DNA of 64,000 nucleotides from Lagopus muta (Eukaryota; Chordata; Aves; Galliformes; Phasianidae), in NCBI RefSeq assembly GCF_023343835.1, contig NC_064443.1:15066001-15130000 (forward strand). The letters run 5' to 3'. Numbering within the stretch: the stretch's first letter is position 1; each line of letters begins with the position of its first letter. Under the pieces are notes generated by a model, which worked only from the letters and a program-made list of their open reading frames with translations, did no database searches and was not told the DNA's origin. The translations under genes were made by a program, and so were the position numbers. Below, piece by piece: positions 26,301-40,595 of this stretch.

Positions 26301-27539
26301 AAGTCAGCACTGATCATCATTGAATCTGACAAGTTTTAAGAAATCCCAGATAAATGGATGTTGATAAACTACTTGCTGTTATACATCTGGCACTTTTGGG
26401 TGTACAGGATTTATAGCAGCTGCTTCACCTCCAGTTTCTTGGAAATTAAAAGAAACTTAGGAAATCTTAAAGTATAAGATAACTTCAACAGTAATTTAAA
26501 GGACACTGCACAGTTCAATGGCCATTTTGCTATGGATGTGATACCTTTTTTGGGAATGGTATTGACTTCCAGTCATAAAGACCTTTACATTTCCTAGGAT
26601 GTATGCTAAGTGCTAGTTAACTAAACTGCTCAACTAATCAATATAGTTCTGTACAGGTGACCTGGAGAGCATGAAATAAACACTGGTTTACTCCTTTCCA
26701 CATCTTCACAGATGTTTAGTTGGATCAAACAGTTTTTAGTATTAACCTTGGTCTCAAAATTAATTTCTTTTCAGTTCTACTGGGTTCCTATGTGTTTTCA
26801 CTCTCTGTGAACACCAAAAGGATCAAGTTCACATCTCAATGTTGGCAGGAAGGGAATTTTAAGCACCAGCCAGTGAGCAATAGGATTCCCCATCCAGCTA
26901 GGAAGAATGGAGCAGTTCCTAGATGTAACTGTGCCTAATTAATTTTGGAGACACATCAACACATGGTACAGCCTTGGCCTCCAGCAATGTAACAGTAGCC
27001 CTGTAAGGTCTGTGGGGAAAAGCCCCTACCAGGCTGTTAGGAATCACTATCACACACCAACTATTAAGAGACCTTTCAATCTCACTTCAATAAATTGATA
27101 ACAAGCATATTTATGAATGCCCCTTTTGGAAGAATTCCTCAGTAGTCTCTACTGGCTTATTTTCATGTGTCTTCCCAGAAATGACCTCTCCTAGTGCAGA
27201 GGAACCTGACATGAGAACATGTGGAACAGCACTGATCAGAACAGTGCCAATTTATTGAATTATATGGCTGATTTTTATCCATAAACCTGAATTGTTCTTG
27301 GAAGTCTTCCATTTACAATGGACATGGCCCAAATTATCTTACCTTGCAAGACTTCTATCCAAATTTCTGTGGCTTTGGCTGTAGGAACATATTTGTTTCA
27401 GAGAGAGCCAAGCAGGAACCATAGCAAGGCTACTGCTGGCAGCAAGTGAGATTTTGTGTATCGGCGCTGGGGCTTCACAGACAGCAGCACTGGCTGTGGA
27501 AATCACATTATTAGCTCCAACTAAACAGATCTTAAGCCA

Positions 27540-27596
27540 TTACAAAGTCAGTGGGAGGTTCTAATTGACCTCTGTGGGCTTTGGATCAAGTCCCAG
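27540..27596. repeat. Old dispersed palindromic repeat, copy 1
   Basis: The segment contains AAAGTCAGTGGGAGGTTCTA, then TTGACCTCTGTGGGCTTTGG and ATCAAGTCCC. It matches a motif I know as dispersed in bird and reptile genomes, in which AAGTCAATGGGAG is followed by its partial complement TTGACTTCAATGGGCTTTGG and ATCAGGCCC. I cannot name the family with certainty. It resembles an ancient non-autonomous DNA element. A second copy lies at 40596. Confidence 0.6.
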
Positions 27597-30500
27597 GAAG
27601 AATATGACTGAACTGGGCAGCGTTATTGCAACATGCTTTTCCTAGAAGACTGCTTTGCCCATGAGAATGCTGAGGTTAGTGGACAGCTTTCTAACAGAGG
27701 GCTTGGGCTACTAAAGGAGGTTGGTCGGTTTTTGAGGGTAATTTCATGTTGGTTGCTACAGACGAGTGCTGGATAAGGAGCCTAGTTTAGTCCAGTGTTC
27801 CTTTCCCTGCAATATACTTATCCCTAGATGTTACTAAGCACATTTGTTCACAGTCATTTCCTTTCCCTTAAAGTCTGAAGGTAGAACTTCAGGAGAATGG
27901 AGACCTGGGGTTGTTTGTGGGCTCCTTGCTGCCCTCCCTGCCAAAGCAGAGCGTGATGACACATATTATGAACGAAAACTGCCACCCAAACCTTGAGACA
28001 GCTATTTCTTTTGGAGAAGAGGAATAAATATACTGAATACATAAACGTGGAACCTTGGCTTCCTTTTTCCAGACATGTTATTAAACTGGTAAAAATTGTT
28101 TTGGGAGCATCAGAATCTCTCACTCCTAATACTGCACAGAAATGGGAAGGAAGGCAGGGTCCAAAGCATGCCATTAAATGTCTGTCATGATTACTCGTTG
28201 TTCGAAGGGAGCTGCAGCTATGCTAATACAGTGTGCTCGCTACAAAGAACCCTGTAATTGGGACAAAGCAGTTGCAAAGCTTCCCACAGCTGGCAGGAAC
28301 TGCGACTGTTCTCTTTGGTTTTAATCATGGCTTTTAAAGCAGATCAGTAACAGCAACAATTAGCCTTTTAGATGGGTCTCAGAAATTACCATTTTTAAAA
28401 TATGGTGACTCTGCAGGCACAAAACCAAAAGCTCTGAGCTCTGCATAAAACAAGCAGCCAAACACTCTGGGCTTGTTTGTCACCAGCATGGTTTCTCCTT
28501 TGTTTCTGCTGAATTGTAATTCTGAAAAGCAGACAGGAACTTGCACAGTCAAAAGGAATTATCCTTACTCACTTCCCTTTCCTCTCAAAACCTATCCTTC
28601 GAAACAGCTTCAGCTCTGAAGAACTAACTGCCTGGCATTCCAGCTGTGTAAGGAAGCACAACCACAAGGTTATACAGAATAGCTTGCAGGTTCTACATCA
28701 GCAGAATGACTTTGAACCTCCTCTCATTGGACAAGTCTGAAAGACAGCCATTTGGGATACAGAAACAGTGGAAAAGGAATCAGAGGGGAATATTCAGCGC
28801 AGCAGAGGACCCCTGGGAGAAGACAAAAAGCAGTGCAACAGTAATAAACTCAAAATCCTCACCAGAGCAGATGTCACCATCACACTGCAGTTGAGAGAGT
28901 CCTCTGCAGCATCGCCATGCCTTGCAGTGAGGTCTCAGCCTGGCTCCCAGAGCTGGATGGAGCTTGATCTTCTCAGATCTGCCTCTGCTTGGCCATTTGG
29001 AAATTTTTGCCTGTGCAGCAAGGTTATTCAGTGACTGAACAGCTTTTATGCAGCCTCTCTTTAATCCATGTAAGTCCTGGTGTACAAATACCTATTTTAA
29101 AACTCTCTTGCTCCTCTGTGTGGCATTACCTATGCTTCATTCCTTCTAGGAGAGTTTGCCAGCACAGCAACACAAAGGAGCTTTTTCAAGTACAGATCTG
29201 GCCTTTGTGCCTCAGGGCTTAATTCTCTGAAGCTAGGACTTTGTACCACTCTGGCTTACAGTCTTTAAAGTACAAGTGTAAGTGCACTGCGATGTATCTA
29301 CATGTCGGGTGGTAACAGGACATTTCTTGCCTACCTCAAAGAGTGGGTAGGAACCAACACCTCCACCAGGCTTTGATTTCTCTCAAGAAAGCACTTACAT
29401 TGACACTCATTTCTCAGTCTGATTGAAGCCTGCTGCAAATCCCACATGTGAGCTTCAGGATATGGTGTCCCTGCCAGGCTGTCGTGCCAGCTGCTGTCCA
29501 AAATCTTGAGTTCCCAAACTTATTTTCCTGTCCCAGCTGTGCACGTGCCTCAGGAAGCAGAGAACTGGGATTCCTGGTTGGGACTGAAGGCCACCACTCT
29601 TCACAAATAGTTCATTAGTTCAGCTGGCATTGCACTTATACACCATTAACAGCAGTAACATGATTGGCATGGATGTTTAAATAACATACCTGCACATAGA
29701 AATAACATCAAAGCATGGCAGCACTGGTTTACAAAGCACCACTGGCATTAGAACTGTAGGCATTGGATCTCAAGGAGACATTTTGAGTGGTTTCCTCAGA
29801 TACCTGTGCTACTATTACACCTGGGTGCCCTTTTTGTAATCCTGTTCCTGCTGACAACCAGCACAGACAATAACGTAATTTTAAATCTGTCATTAGAGGA
29901 TTTAGAAATAAAATTCAGCAATGGAATATTTCTAGCAATGGAGAGTAGAACATTATCTACTACATAATGTCTTCCTTCCAAAAAAAACCAATAAAAAGAC
30001 TATATACACTGGATCACTTTTTCCACCAAATGCAACTAGAAAATGGTGACATGATAGAGTCCAAATAAACAAGAAGTGCTGACAGACACCGCTCCATAGC
30101 TAGCAGTTCCAACTACAAATGATACTGACATTTCCCTGCTTTATTTCTGTCACAAAACTGTTGGGAAATTTAGAAAGTCATCATTTTTTCAACATCATAA
30201 TTTGTCTTTCTCTTTTTACTCTGTAGAACTAAGAAGAAAAGAGTAGAAACCACAATTAGATGGGCTTTCAAAGAAGCAAAGGAAAATCAGCTCTATGGAG
30301 CAATCTGCATGAGTAATGATATGGGAAGTTTAGGTTGAGCCTTTCATCCCAATGGGCTCCATGTACATGTGGACAGAGTGCAGAGTACCCATTTTTTACT
30401 TCAAGCCTATCATTCACTGCATATGTTTAATCAAATGGCATTGAAAGGTGGAAGTGCTGATTTCGTCCATGATGACTGATAATGGGTTTAACACCACCCT

Positions 30501-31562
30501 GGGAAACTGCAATAGGAATTGGCAGGAATATAAACCTTCTATTTCCTGAGGTCATATTTTGCTTTTGAAATGTGGAGAGGTTTTCGTTGTGGTTTTTTTT
30601 TTGTTTCATTTTGTTTTTGTTACTGTAAATATGGTGAATACAGAGCCAAAGCCATCATTAAGGCTTGTATGTTCCACGCTTTACATTACTCCACTTGGCT
30701 GCCTCAAAATCTGCACATAACAGGCACAGCAGGAGTCTGATAAACCGAATGCTTTTTGAATGTGGCTACTAGTTTAACATGGGGCTTCCATTTTTTTCCT
30801 ACCTTCTGAAGTCATTCTTTGAGACAATGTGCGTTAATACTAAACCAAGAAGTATTTCATCCAATCAGGACATGGCAAGGAGGAATGCTATTACAATAAC
30901 CATAAATGATTCCTATTATAAATAGCCATGGCTTCATATGGAAAGCAAAGGAAAATGTGTTTATTTGAAACACTAAAATGGGCAGTATTTCTATTCCATA
31001 ACATCCAAAAGCATATTCTTCTTCATTTCTGCAGCAAGATGGAGCACGAATGACTTAGTGCTTGCATTAGGCTTACACAGCTTACCTCTTTCCTCCATAC
31101 TCACCATTCTCCAAAGGTTACATTTGAGTCAAATGTCCTCTTTATTGCTTAGTATTTCACTGTACATTTTCCTCCATTTCCAGCGGTGTCTCTTAGAAAT
31201 GCAAGCACTGAGCATTAATGGAAATGTTTTAATAGAAAACTCAAGAGAACTCTATTAGCAAGAGCAGCCCTGTTCAAAGCTGGATGATTCTGATGGATCT
31301 GATAAGTGTTGAACTTGCTCACAATGTATGAAGTGGTCATTGTAGCCTTGATTTTCTCCTTCATGGCATTCAGTAAAACTCAGTTATATTCAGAATTTCT
31401 GTCCTTGGGAAAACAGCAAGCTGTCACCTTCCTTCCCATCCCGAAATGGGACAGGAGACTTCCTGAGAGAGGGAGATAGAAACTGCCTTTCCATGCTTCG
31501 AAGAACATTAGTAGAGATGTGTAACCTTGTGGATATCCTTTAGGCTATTAAGACCTCATAAG

Positions 31563-31607
31563 CAGGTTTTATAATGTTTCAGGTTTTATAATGTTTCAGG
31601 TTTTATA
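31563..31607. repeat. 17-bp tandem repeat, about 2.6 copies
   Basis: The unit CAGGTTTTATAATGTTT starts at 31563 and 31580, and a partial third copy starts at 31597. The copies are identical over the compared bases, suggesting a recent slippage or duplication event. Confidence 0.95.
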
Positions 31608-31628
31608 CATAACTTTTGAAAGTTATTT

Positions 31629-31660
31629 CCTCCCTCTCCCCCCCCCCCCACCCCAAAAAA
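31629..31660. repeat. C-rich tract with 12-C run
   Basis: A pyrimidine stretch leads into 12 C at 31638-31649, then A, CCCC and AAAAAA. The minus strand is G-rich, but there are not four separate G runs of useful spacing. Confidence 0.9.
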
Positions 31661-33046
31661 GTGTTATTTTTAATGACTGATTAAAATTTCAACAGCTTGT
31701 GAAAAATTCAAGGAAAGCCATCCCTTATAATGAAAATTTTAATTGATATCTGCTTGAATATGTTATCAGATTCATTATTGAAATTCTATTTTTGCTAAGC
31801 ATTTTTATTAAAAAATTTCAGGGTTTCATTAAAAGAAATGTGACAGATCTGAATGCCTTGAGATGAAAACTAGTTTGCTTAATGAATTGTGTGGCATTCA
31901 AGCCAATCTCATTGTCTGCCACTGTATCTAATAATGCTATATAATGTTGGGAGCTACTCAAATCTGCAGTAATGTAACATTTGACATCACTATTTTTGCA
32001 ATTGCTCTATTAGTGAGTATTGCAGCTGAATTTCCTGATGTCCCAGGATGAGGTTTATGGATTTGCCCATAGGGATACTACAGATGATACAATCAAATAT
32101 ACCAACCTGCCCATGAGTTTATCTTTTCCTGGAGAGCCATACTGATAATGTTATCAGCTCCAAAGCAAAATTGAGAGTTGTCCTAGCCTAGCTGCAAAAG
32201 CTTCTTTATTCCTGGAGAGTATTTCACTTGGTGGTTTAATGAAAGTAAAATAGAAAAATATCAGGGGAAGAAAAAAAAGAAGAGACAAAGTCTATTTCTG
32301 CCTCAGATGCTCTGTACGTTCTAGACAGTGTCCTGCTAATTGCAAAAAGCATGACTCATTCAAGTCATAAATCAGCATTTCTTGAGGCAGCAAAAACAGC
32401 CTTTAAAATTCATTGCAGTAAGACTGCTTTATTACATCGCTGGAAAAACTGCTTCCCAACAGCAGCTCCCTATTCTGCACAGCTATCTCTGCCAAGATTT
32501 GATAAGACAAATAGGGAGACTTGGGCGGAAAAGAGGAAAATGATGAAAGAAAACTTTGCTGCAAATTAGATACAAAATGGTTTTAAGCTATCTTGTTTCA
32601 AGTGTCTTTCGCCTCCTCCACATCTCTCTGTCACATCCAGGAGGGCTTATGGATTATGCTGAGGAGATCAGCCTGTGCTCATCCCTTATTCAGGCAGTTT
32701 TCTCTCAATGGCAGTTTTCCCAGCAAGAGGTGGGGAGTGGTCCATAGGATTTTGCCAGTGCTGCTTAAAACAGCAAGCAGGACCACTGAGTAATGTGTCA
32801 ATGACAGCTGTCTATTCAGAGATCTTCCCTCTTCACTCCTATCCCATCCCAGATTTATGTCCGTTTTTCCTTCCCAATCTCCACCAGCTCTGCCCTCAGC
32901 TTATCACCACTCTGCAATGTCTTCCTAACCAAGAGGAAGGAGCGATGATTCCGCAGCTCACAATGACAAACTCCATCATCACTTGCAGGGTTTTTCAGAA
33001 TGATGATTGACAGCCCTCCTGAAATTGTGTAAAAATTAACATGTTT

Positions 33047-33074
33047 AAAAAAAAAAAAAAAAAAAGAAAGAAAA
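33047..33074. repeat. A-rich tract (19 A plus GAAA units)
   Basis: Run of 19 A at 33047-33065, followed by GAAAGAAAA. Confidence 0.9.
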
Positions 33075-36000
33075 CCAGAATCTGTGGTCTGTTGATCTGA
33101 CTCTGGGCAAAACACAGCTCTGGCTGTGGCTGTTTTACATCTAATCACAGCAGCAGAGCAGCTTCCAGCCGATCTTATTTGTAATTTTTTATCTCACTGT
33201 CCAGCTAAGTCAATCAATTGCTGCAAACTGTGTTGTGCTGCAGGGGAAAGAATAATAGAGAAATATTCAGCCAAACAATAAGAAACTCGTTCCTACTGCT
33301 GTGTATGTATGTTGAAACAGCGGCCTGTCCCCTGCCTGCCAGGTAGTGCCACCAGTCCTTGATAAGACTGCTACAGCTCTCTCACGCTCAGAAAAATTGG
33401 CAAAAAAAGCCATCACTCACACCTTGGGAAATGTCCATGGAATAATTACTCCCTCCAAGACAATTATATCCACAAAAGCTCCTTCCCCTCAGAGGGAAAA
33501 TCCTGGTGGAGGCTCTTCTCAATTAAGGTTTAATGTATGTCTCTACTTCTGAAAAAGGGTTGTTCTCATTCCCACTGGAACCACTCAGAAGCTTTAATGG
33601 TTTTTGAACCAAGCCCAGTGATGATGCATCTTCATCAGTGATAGGAGTGCTTCCTTGCTTCAGGTTTTCCCATGGTTTAGATGCATATCCATCACACTGC
33701 AGCATGCTAGGGATGACAAATTGGACATACAATCACACAAATAAGTGAGATTTCCTACGGACTCTTTTGCTCCTCCTGTCTGCTCTAGGGATTGCATGGA
33801 GGATGGCATTTTCAGTGACTTTTGCTTTAAGGACACTGTTTGGGCCAGTTGCTGCCATCCACACCAGCATGGCTGGGAAATGGGTTTTAAACCCTGAAAT
33901 GCCCCTCGGCTGGAGGGCTGGAAGCTGGCCAGGCAGGAGAAGAAAATAAGTAACAAAATGTGGAGCGTTCTTGCTTTGTACCCCTGTAAAACTGCTTCAG
34001 AGTAACTTTCATTTCAACAACCCCACAGCAATTACACATAATGGTCCTGGGAGGAGCAAAGATTTTCTTTGATGGAATTATCATTTAATTTCTGTTGTAT
34101 ATTTAGCAAACCAACTTCCTATAGGATCCCTCTTACCTGGCAAGGGAGAAGATAGATTGCCTCTGAATCTTAGGGGCTTCCCTTCAGCTCTTCTGTGCTT
34201 CCTTCAATCCGTATTATTCCTGTATATCCCATTGCTTTTCCCAACAAACTGGGTGCACATCTTAGTATTGATTGCCACTCTCCATCACACACAGACACAT
34301 TTCTCTTCTTCTTTGCTCAAAGAAAACTGCACAATTGACCACAAACCAACAGTCAGGTTTTTATGATATCTGTATTGGTTATTAAATTTCTGAACTCTGT
34401 GAGAAAAATGAGAAACACGTGTGAGAGTTACTTGTGGATATACGACAAAATCATTTCACTCAGACAAGCTGCTTATCAAATAAATGAATAAAGAAAAGCA
34501 TTCTTTCTTAACATAGAACTTACATCTTTAATAAACATCTGCTGCATGTTCTCGTGAGAATCCTATTATACAACTTCCTTTATTGATTCATATATTAATA
34601 CCATTTTGTATTAAGCTGGTACATAATTGATGATATGGAAGTGTTTTCATATTACAACTCCTTCACTACATAATATAACCCACTTATCATATTTTCAGCA
34701 CAAAATTCACAAAGTTCATGGGTGCATTACACACTGAAATGAACAAATTAACTGTAGAAAAGTACAGTATATCATTTGCAAATTGCATGCAAGCTAAAGT
34801 AAATACACAGTGCTAAATGCTGACTTTGATATAGTTCAGGTTGAAAGGCATACATCAGCTAAGAGAAAAAAAAAATCTAAGCATTCAGTAGAATGGAAAA
34901 ATCTCCCTCAGAAAACAAGACCTTGTCAGTTGAGTGCAATATATACAGCTGTGATTGGTGACTCTCCCCAGGAAACACCTTCCCAGCTCCAGTAACTGTA
35001 GTGCTAGTACTGCCTTCCTGCAGCATCAAGTACTGCTCACTGTAAGCAAAAGAAGCAGGAGAAATCCCTGAGGGGATTTATTTTCCTTTAGGTTTTAGGG
35101 CCTTGTTTTGTTTTGGTTTACCTGCAGTTGAATAACAGGCTTCTGTAGTACTTCAATACCTAATGCGGGGAGATTACACAAGGCTTAGAAACTTGCTCTT
35201 TCTTATAAAATATAATTTAAACTAAGCTCAGAAATGCAGATAAGGAAATCTTCCTGCCAAGCAACACACCAGAGCAACGGTGGCACAGCCCCTATCCTGC
35301 AGTCCTGGGAGCCCAGTGTTCCTCTGGCTTGGCTTACCAGGGTTTCATCCTTGGCAGATCAGTTAGAACCATTACTGATGGACTGCTCCTCTTAATACTT
35401 TCACCAATGGAAAAACATTGGTTTGCAAGAACAACATGCATGAAACCTCAGCCTTATGCATCCGTAAATAGGGTTCATTTTTATGCTGCTGCAGCATCAG
35501 CTCTCTGCCCCCAGCCTTGCTGAGCGACTGATGAGATGCCACTGCCTTCCCATGGATGCGTGCCAGCACAGAAGCAGCTCCAAGTTGCTGTTCAATTACC
35601 TGTTATCTCCTCCGTGCTGTTACACAGCTAAATAGCTCTAAGCTTTAATTGAACTTGAGAAAATAAGTGAGGAAAAACACTTTTTTATTTTAAAGACACC
35701 AACTAGCTGTGGCCATTCCATTCAAACTCCTGATTCCTGCATCGTCACGCTTCAGTGTTCACTGAATGTCAAAGCATTACACCAGTGTTATAACATGAAG
35801 TTACAGTTATTGATACTACCAATGCCCTCAAGCTTTGCTTTCACCAGTCAGTCTTAACTTCTGTTACCCAACTCTGGCCCTCATGTTGTTTCAGTGTCCA
35901 ACACTTACTGCTCTAGAGAAGCTGTCTGTAATGCTCAGAGCCTCTCTCCTCCTCTCAGAAAGGTCTCATTGCTACTTTCACAACCACAATTATACTGCCA

Positions 36001-37287
36001 ACAAGTTCAAATGTAGTGCTACATAAGGCATTACCTACAATTCATCTACTCTCCTCCACCATCCACCATCGTGCACTTTCTCACCCACTAATAATGTCCA
36101 TCCTGTGCCCAGAAAAGTGATCATTAAATATTCATGTTTCAGGAACAGACACTTCATCCACAGATCTGCCCACATCAAGTACAGTATTTCCTTTAATCTC
36201 TTTAATTCTTCCTCCCCAGTACAGTATAATTTACAGCAGGCTCAAAATATGAGTTAATGCATCTTTTCTTTCATTACCTTTTCCCCAGCTTGAAAATTTA
36301 TTATGTGTTCCAGCTGGTTTGACAAGGGTCAGATGCATATGGGATGTTTCAGATTTATACACAGCATTTCAAGTAAGGCACAAGGCACAGCTCTTAGATT
36401 TCTTCAGTGGAGTACAGCTGCCCCTGCCTGGAGACATCAGAGACAAAACTTGCATTGGCCCAAATACGTGATGAGAGCCCAATAAGGGAGCTATTTCCTA
36501 TTTCCAATGATTTGTAAACATCTTTGCTTCTACATGCAATGAACTGCAAGTACTGAATGTGCACCTATTGTCCGTTTGACCTTTTTCTTACCACATTTTA
36601 ATCTTGGACGTATTTTTAACAACAAATCATAACAATAAGAAATTCAGTTGCCATCTGATTTGATCAAAGTCACAAAGATCTTCCAGACAAGGAGAACAGC
36701 TAATATTTCTTCTTTATCCTTTTGGTAAGAGGATTAATAACAGAAAACCATTCCAAGGATTTTTCCCCAAACCATCCTTGCCTTTTGCGTGACTAGCATT
36801 GCACATGTGAATGCTTCAATACTTACGTGTTAGTAGGAAGCAATGCAAATACTTCAGCTGCAGCCATGGAATCTTTCTGCAGCTCTAAGCCAATATCACT
36901 TCATGCCACCCATAGGAGCTTCTCCATTTGAATCTAGAAATTGTACTCCACAATACCTACATATTGGGGGCAAGTTCTTTCATCCAGATTCTTTTGCTTG
37001 GGTCCCACAACCAAAAGGTGGGAAGGGATGGAGGGCTGCAATTTCCTGAGAACCAGTAGATCCTGGATCTTCTCGTGCTGACAGGGTGTGGAGCAGCAGG
37101 TTGTCACTGTGACACCCGCTGGCAGAACTAAAATCTGAGCAAATGGCGAATGCTGTAACGTCTGACAGCTCTCCCAAATTCCCCTGAGCACAGGCTGTCT
37201 CAGAGTGGGTACTTCGGCTTGCAGCTTAACATTTTGTAAGCAAGTTGAAATAATCAGGCACAGGTATCTCTAAGGCAACAGTTCTCA

Positions 37288-37350
37288 CATATACACACAC
37301 ACACACAAATGTAGATTTATATACACACACATGTGTGTATATACACGTAC
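37288..37350. repeat. AC/TA microsatellite with internal palindrome
   Basis: The repeat is (AC)n, interrupted near 37308-37320 and resuming as AC, then GT across a perfect 14-base palindrome at 37325-37338 (ACACACATGTGTGT), with TATA on both sides. Alternating purine-pyrimidine sequence of this kind can adopt Z-form or cruciform structures. Confidence 0.9.
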
Positions 37351-37936
37351 ACTTCCTCACTTTCCCTGCCTCACATTTAGATAGCAGAAAATGGAGGGCC
37401 CAGCCACTTCTGCACCCTGACTTCCCCGACAAAACCATTTCCTGGCTCTTCTACCACCACAGCACTGACTCATCACATCTCTGCTGCCAGAAAGGGTGCT
37501 CCAGACCCGTGGTTTCCTAACAGTTCCCTTGGACAGGCACTGACCCTCCATACGTGACTTTCTAACTCCCTCCCCTCAAGATGACCTGCCACTTCCAAAG
37601 CTCCTGGTTCCTCTGTGCTGTAAACAAGTCCTCCTCCAGGAGCATCGCAATCCATTATTAATCCTGCATCACTATGTCTGGGACTTTCAGTCCAAGACAG
37701 AAATAAAAAGACTGCAGCACAGGCAGACTAGGACTGCAATTGGAGCAGGGTTTGTAATTTAATAGAACTACCTGGAGTAATGCTGTAATCTCAAACAACC
37801 TTCAGAAGTAGTTCAGAGAGAGATTCTCTAAATCCTCAAATCAGCTACAAATATACAGTTGCATTACTACTACAGATTGAAATGCCTTTGAAGTCAACAG
37901 AGAGATTCTTACAGGGTTTTTTATAGGCTTATGCAT

Positions 37937-37983
37937 TTATATATATGTATAAATATATACACACACACGTATATACATACACG
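37937..37983. repeat. TA/AC microsatellite
   Basis: TATATATGTATAAATATATA leads into (AC)5 and then GTATATACATACACGT. It lies about 600 bases from the similar tract at 37288. Confidence 0.88.
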
Positions 37984-38091
37984 TCTCCCTAGGAGTTTAA
38001 TTGGGCTGGAGTGTCCCTGAAGAAGTCTGAGCTGAAACCCTAAGGAACAGCACACTCTGAGAGCTCTCTGCCTGTAGGACTTTTTTGTAAA

Positions 38092-38110
38092 TTTTTTTTT
38101 TTTTTTTTTT
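38092..38110. repeat. T homopolymer, 19 bases
   Basis: Pure T run followed by GAGAAGAGAG. Confidence 0.9.
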
Positions 38111-40595
38111 GAGAAGAGAGATTCCATTAACCACCATTTTTCTTTCCTTCTCTGTTTTGGCAAGGTGAGACTTGTCTCTATTCTGTAATGTAGACATCAC
38201 CATCTCAGAGCATGGTCCCAAGGAGGCCAATTTGGAGACTGACAAGAAAATCATCCTTTCTATTTGGACAGAGAGAAATTATATTTTTCCAGCTGGAAAG
38301 AAGAAAAAACGTAAACCCTGTTGTGTAGTCTTGATCAAGATTTCTGGACAAATCAAGAAAAGTTTGAGATTTGCCAAACTAAGGATCACAGTCATGAGAT
38401 TTGATTGCTTGCACCACAGCACTGATTTTCCCCAGGCTGTTTTATATCAGTGCAGGAGCACTCCCTGCCAAGGGAAGCTGCATGTTCACAGGAGCCCCAT
38501 GGTCCTCATGCTGCCAATGCCACTGAAGCATTGAGTCACCCATCCATTTTTCATCCCCATTTTTACCTCACCAACCTTACCACTCCCTTTATGGCTCTTT
38601 ACCTGCAGTCTCGTAGTCACCGTGTTCACTTCCACTTTTACATTGTAAATTTTAACTCCTTGTGTCTTTTCTCAGCTCCTGTTGGAAGAGCTGAGGGATG
38701 GAATCAGATCAGTGTATCACCAGCACTGATGTAGGCTTTGGAACCAGGAAGTGAGGTTGGAGGTAATGGCAGCATCCCCCTACCAACCAAATACACCAAC
38801 AAGCAGGATTGGATGGGAGACCAAAGGACAGAGTTTTCTACTTCTTTCCACAGAAGGGCTCAACGGAGCAGATCCAGGCAGACAAAGAAGGTGAGAGACA
38901 GGTTAAAACAAATGCAGGTATCCTCTGGGGGACACAGGTCAGCTCAGAAATCTCAGGCATTTAAACTTAACCAGCGACTGTGAAAGCATTTCCAAATCAG
39001 AAAGAAACTCTGCAGTGAAAAGGGGGAAAGAGGAGAAAATCCCTATTTTGTGACCTCAGGAAAAAGGGAAAGTATTTTTACATATTTCTTGTCTCATGTT
39101 AGTTTGGGGGTAGGAGTTAATAACCATCTAAAGGCCACCACTCGTAATAGCTGTCCCATTGGGAACAACCCTTCTGTACAGCTCTGGGCGCTGATGCCCA
39201 GCAGGGGCTGAGCCCATCCTCTGAGATCCGAGGGAGAGCACAGCATCGCATGGGCTCGGTCTGCCACTGCTCTGCAAGAAGCTCAGCCCCAGAGCAGGAC
39301 TGTAGGAACAGAGAGAAGTTCATACAGAAATCAGCTGAAAACCCAATCGCATATTTTACCAAATCGTTCCTAACGTGCTCTTACTTTGTTTCAAAGCATG
39401 ACAAATGGAAACAAAAGAAACTGCAGACTTAGACCAAGAACAAAAGGCTGAGTGGCGTGCACAAAGTGGATGAGTAAAGCAAAGGTAGCGAGCCTCAAGC
39501 TTCTCTAAATGTCTTTCTAATGCTAATTAAAACACCGCACGGAATTTCCCATGGGAGGCATCGTGAAAATTAAGCCTTGAGGTGGGAGTCTGAGTGAGGG
39601 AGAAAAAAATTCTCTGCTGGGTTTCTCCCCCCTCCTTCCCCGGTCCTGTCTCACTCCATCACTATGCTGCTGCCATGGCAAAGTCCCAGCTCTGACCTCA
39701 CGGCCCCAAGCCAGTCCAGAGCCCTCCTGCACCACACAGAATGTGAGCATCTCATCCAGCATCTCATCCTCTGCGCCCTCTGGAATCATCTCATGCCACG
39801 TTCGCAGAGATCAGGTGAGATTTATTTCTAGATGAAACTCGGCTGATAAGACAAAGCAAGTTATTAATCCACTCAGGCCAGGCATCTAACACCCAAAGCC
39901 TGTTACTTTTGCTGGCTGGAAAGAGGTATTTGATCGAATCAAGAGGGATTTGTTTAGCTCTCTCTTCTTGTTTAAGTTAGAAGACACTTAAAATTTGCAG
40001 CTGGGGGTTGTGCCCCTGCCAGCTCTGCAGCACCTGCAAACAAACCCACGAGCTGTGGTGCAGCTAAAATGGGAACGAGAGCAGGACCTGTGTGCTCTCT
40101 GCTACAGCCTTGTTTGGTATCAGGATGTCAGGACTGGCAATAAGAGCAACTCTGATACTTGTGGCATTTTCTTTTTGTCCTGAATATTCGTTAAACATCC
40201 GTTCCTTTCAGGCTGTGCACTCGGCTTCCTGACACTCCTCTGGCTACTCTGCAAGTTCTTTCTCTTTACCTCTTCCTTCAGGAGACCCAAGACACACCTC
40301 ATGAGATTCCCAGGACATCACTGCGCTGCCCAAGTTCCAGCTCCCAGCAGTGCCCTGTCCCAACCCAGATGCTGGGGTTGCTTTGAATCTCAGGGGGGGT
40401 TGAGTAGATGTGTTTCTGTACCACTGTGCTGGAAAGTTGATTTCTCCATAGCGGTGGTTTCAATCTGTCAGAAGCCTGTGTTTAGCTGCTGCTTTAGCCA
40501 ACAGGGACCAGATTTTCTCTTTCTGTCAGTGGGTTTCATGACAAAATCAGTATCAAGGGGATCAGCTGGAGAGTGATGATAATGCTTTTAGCATC

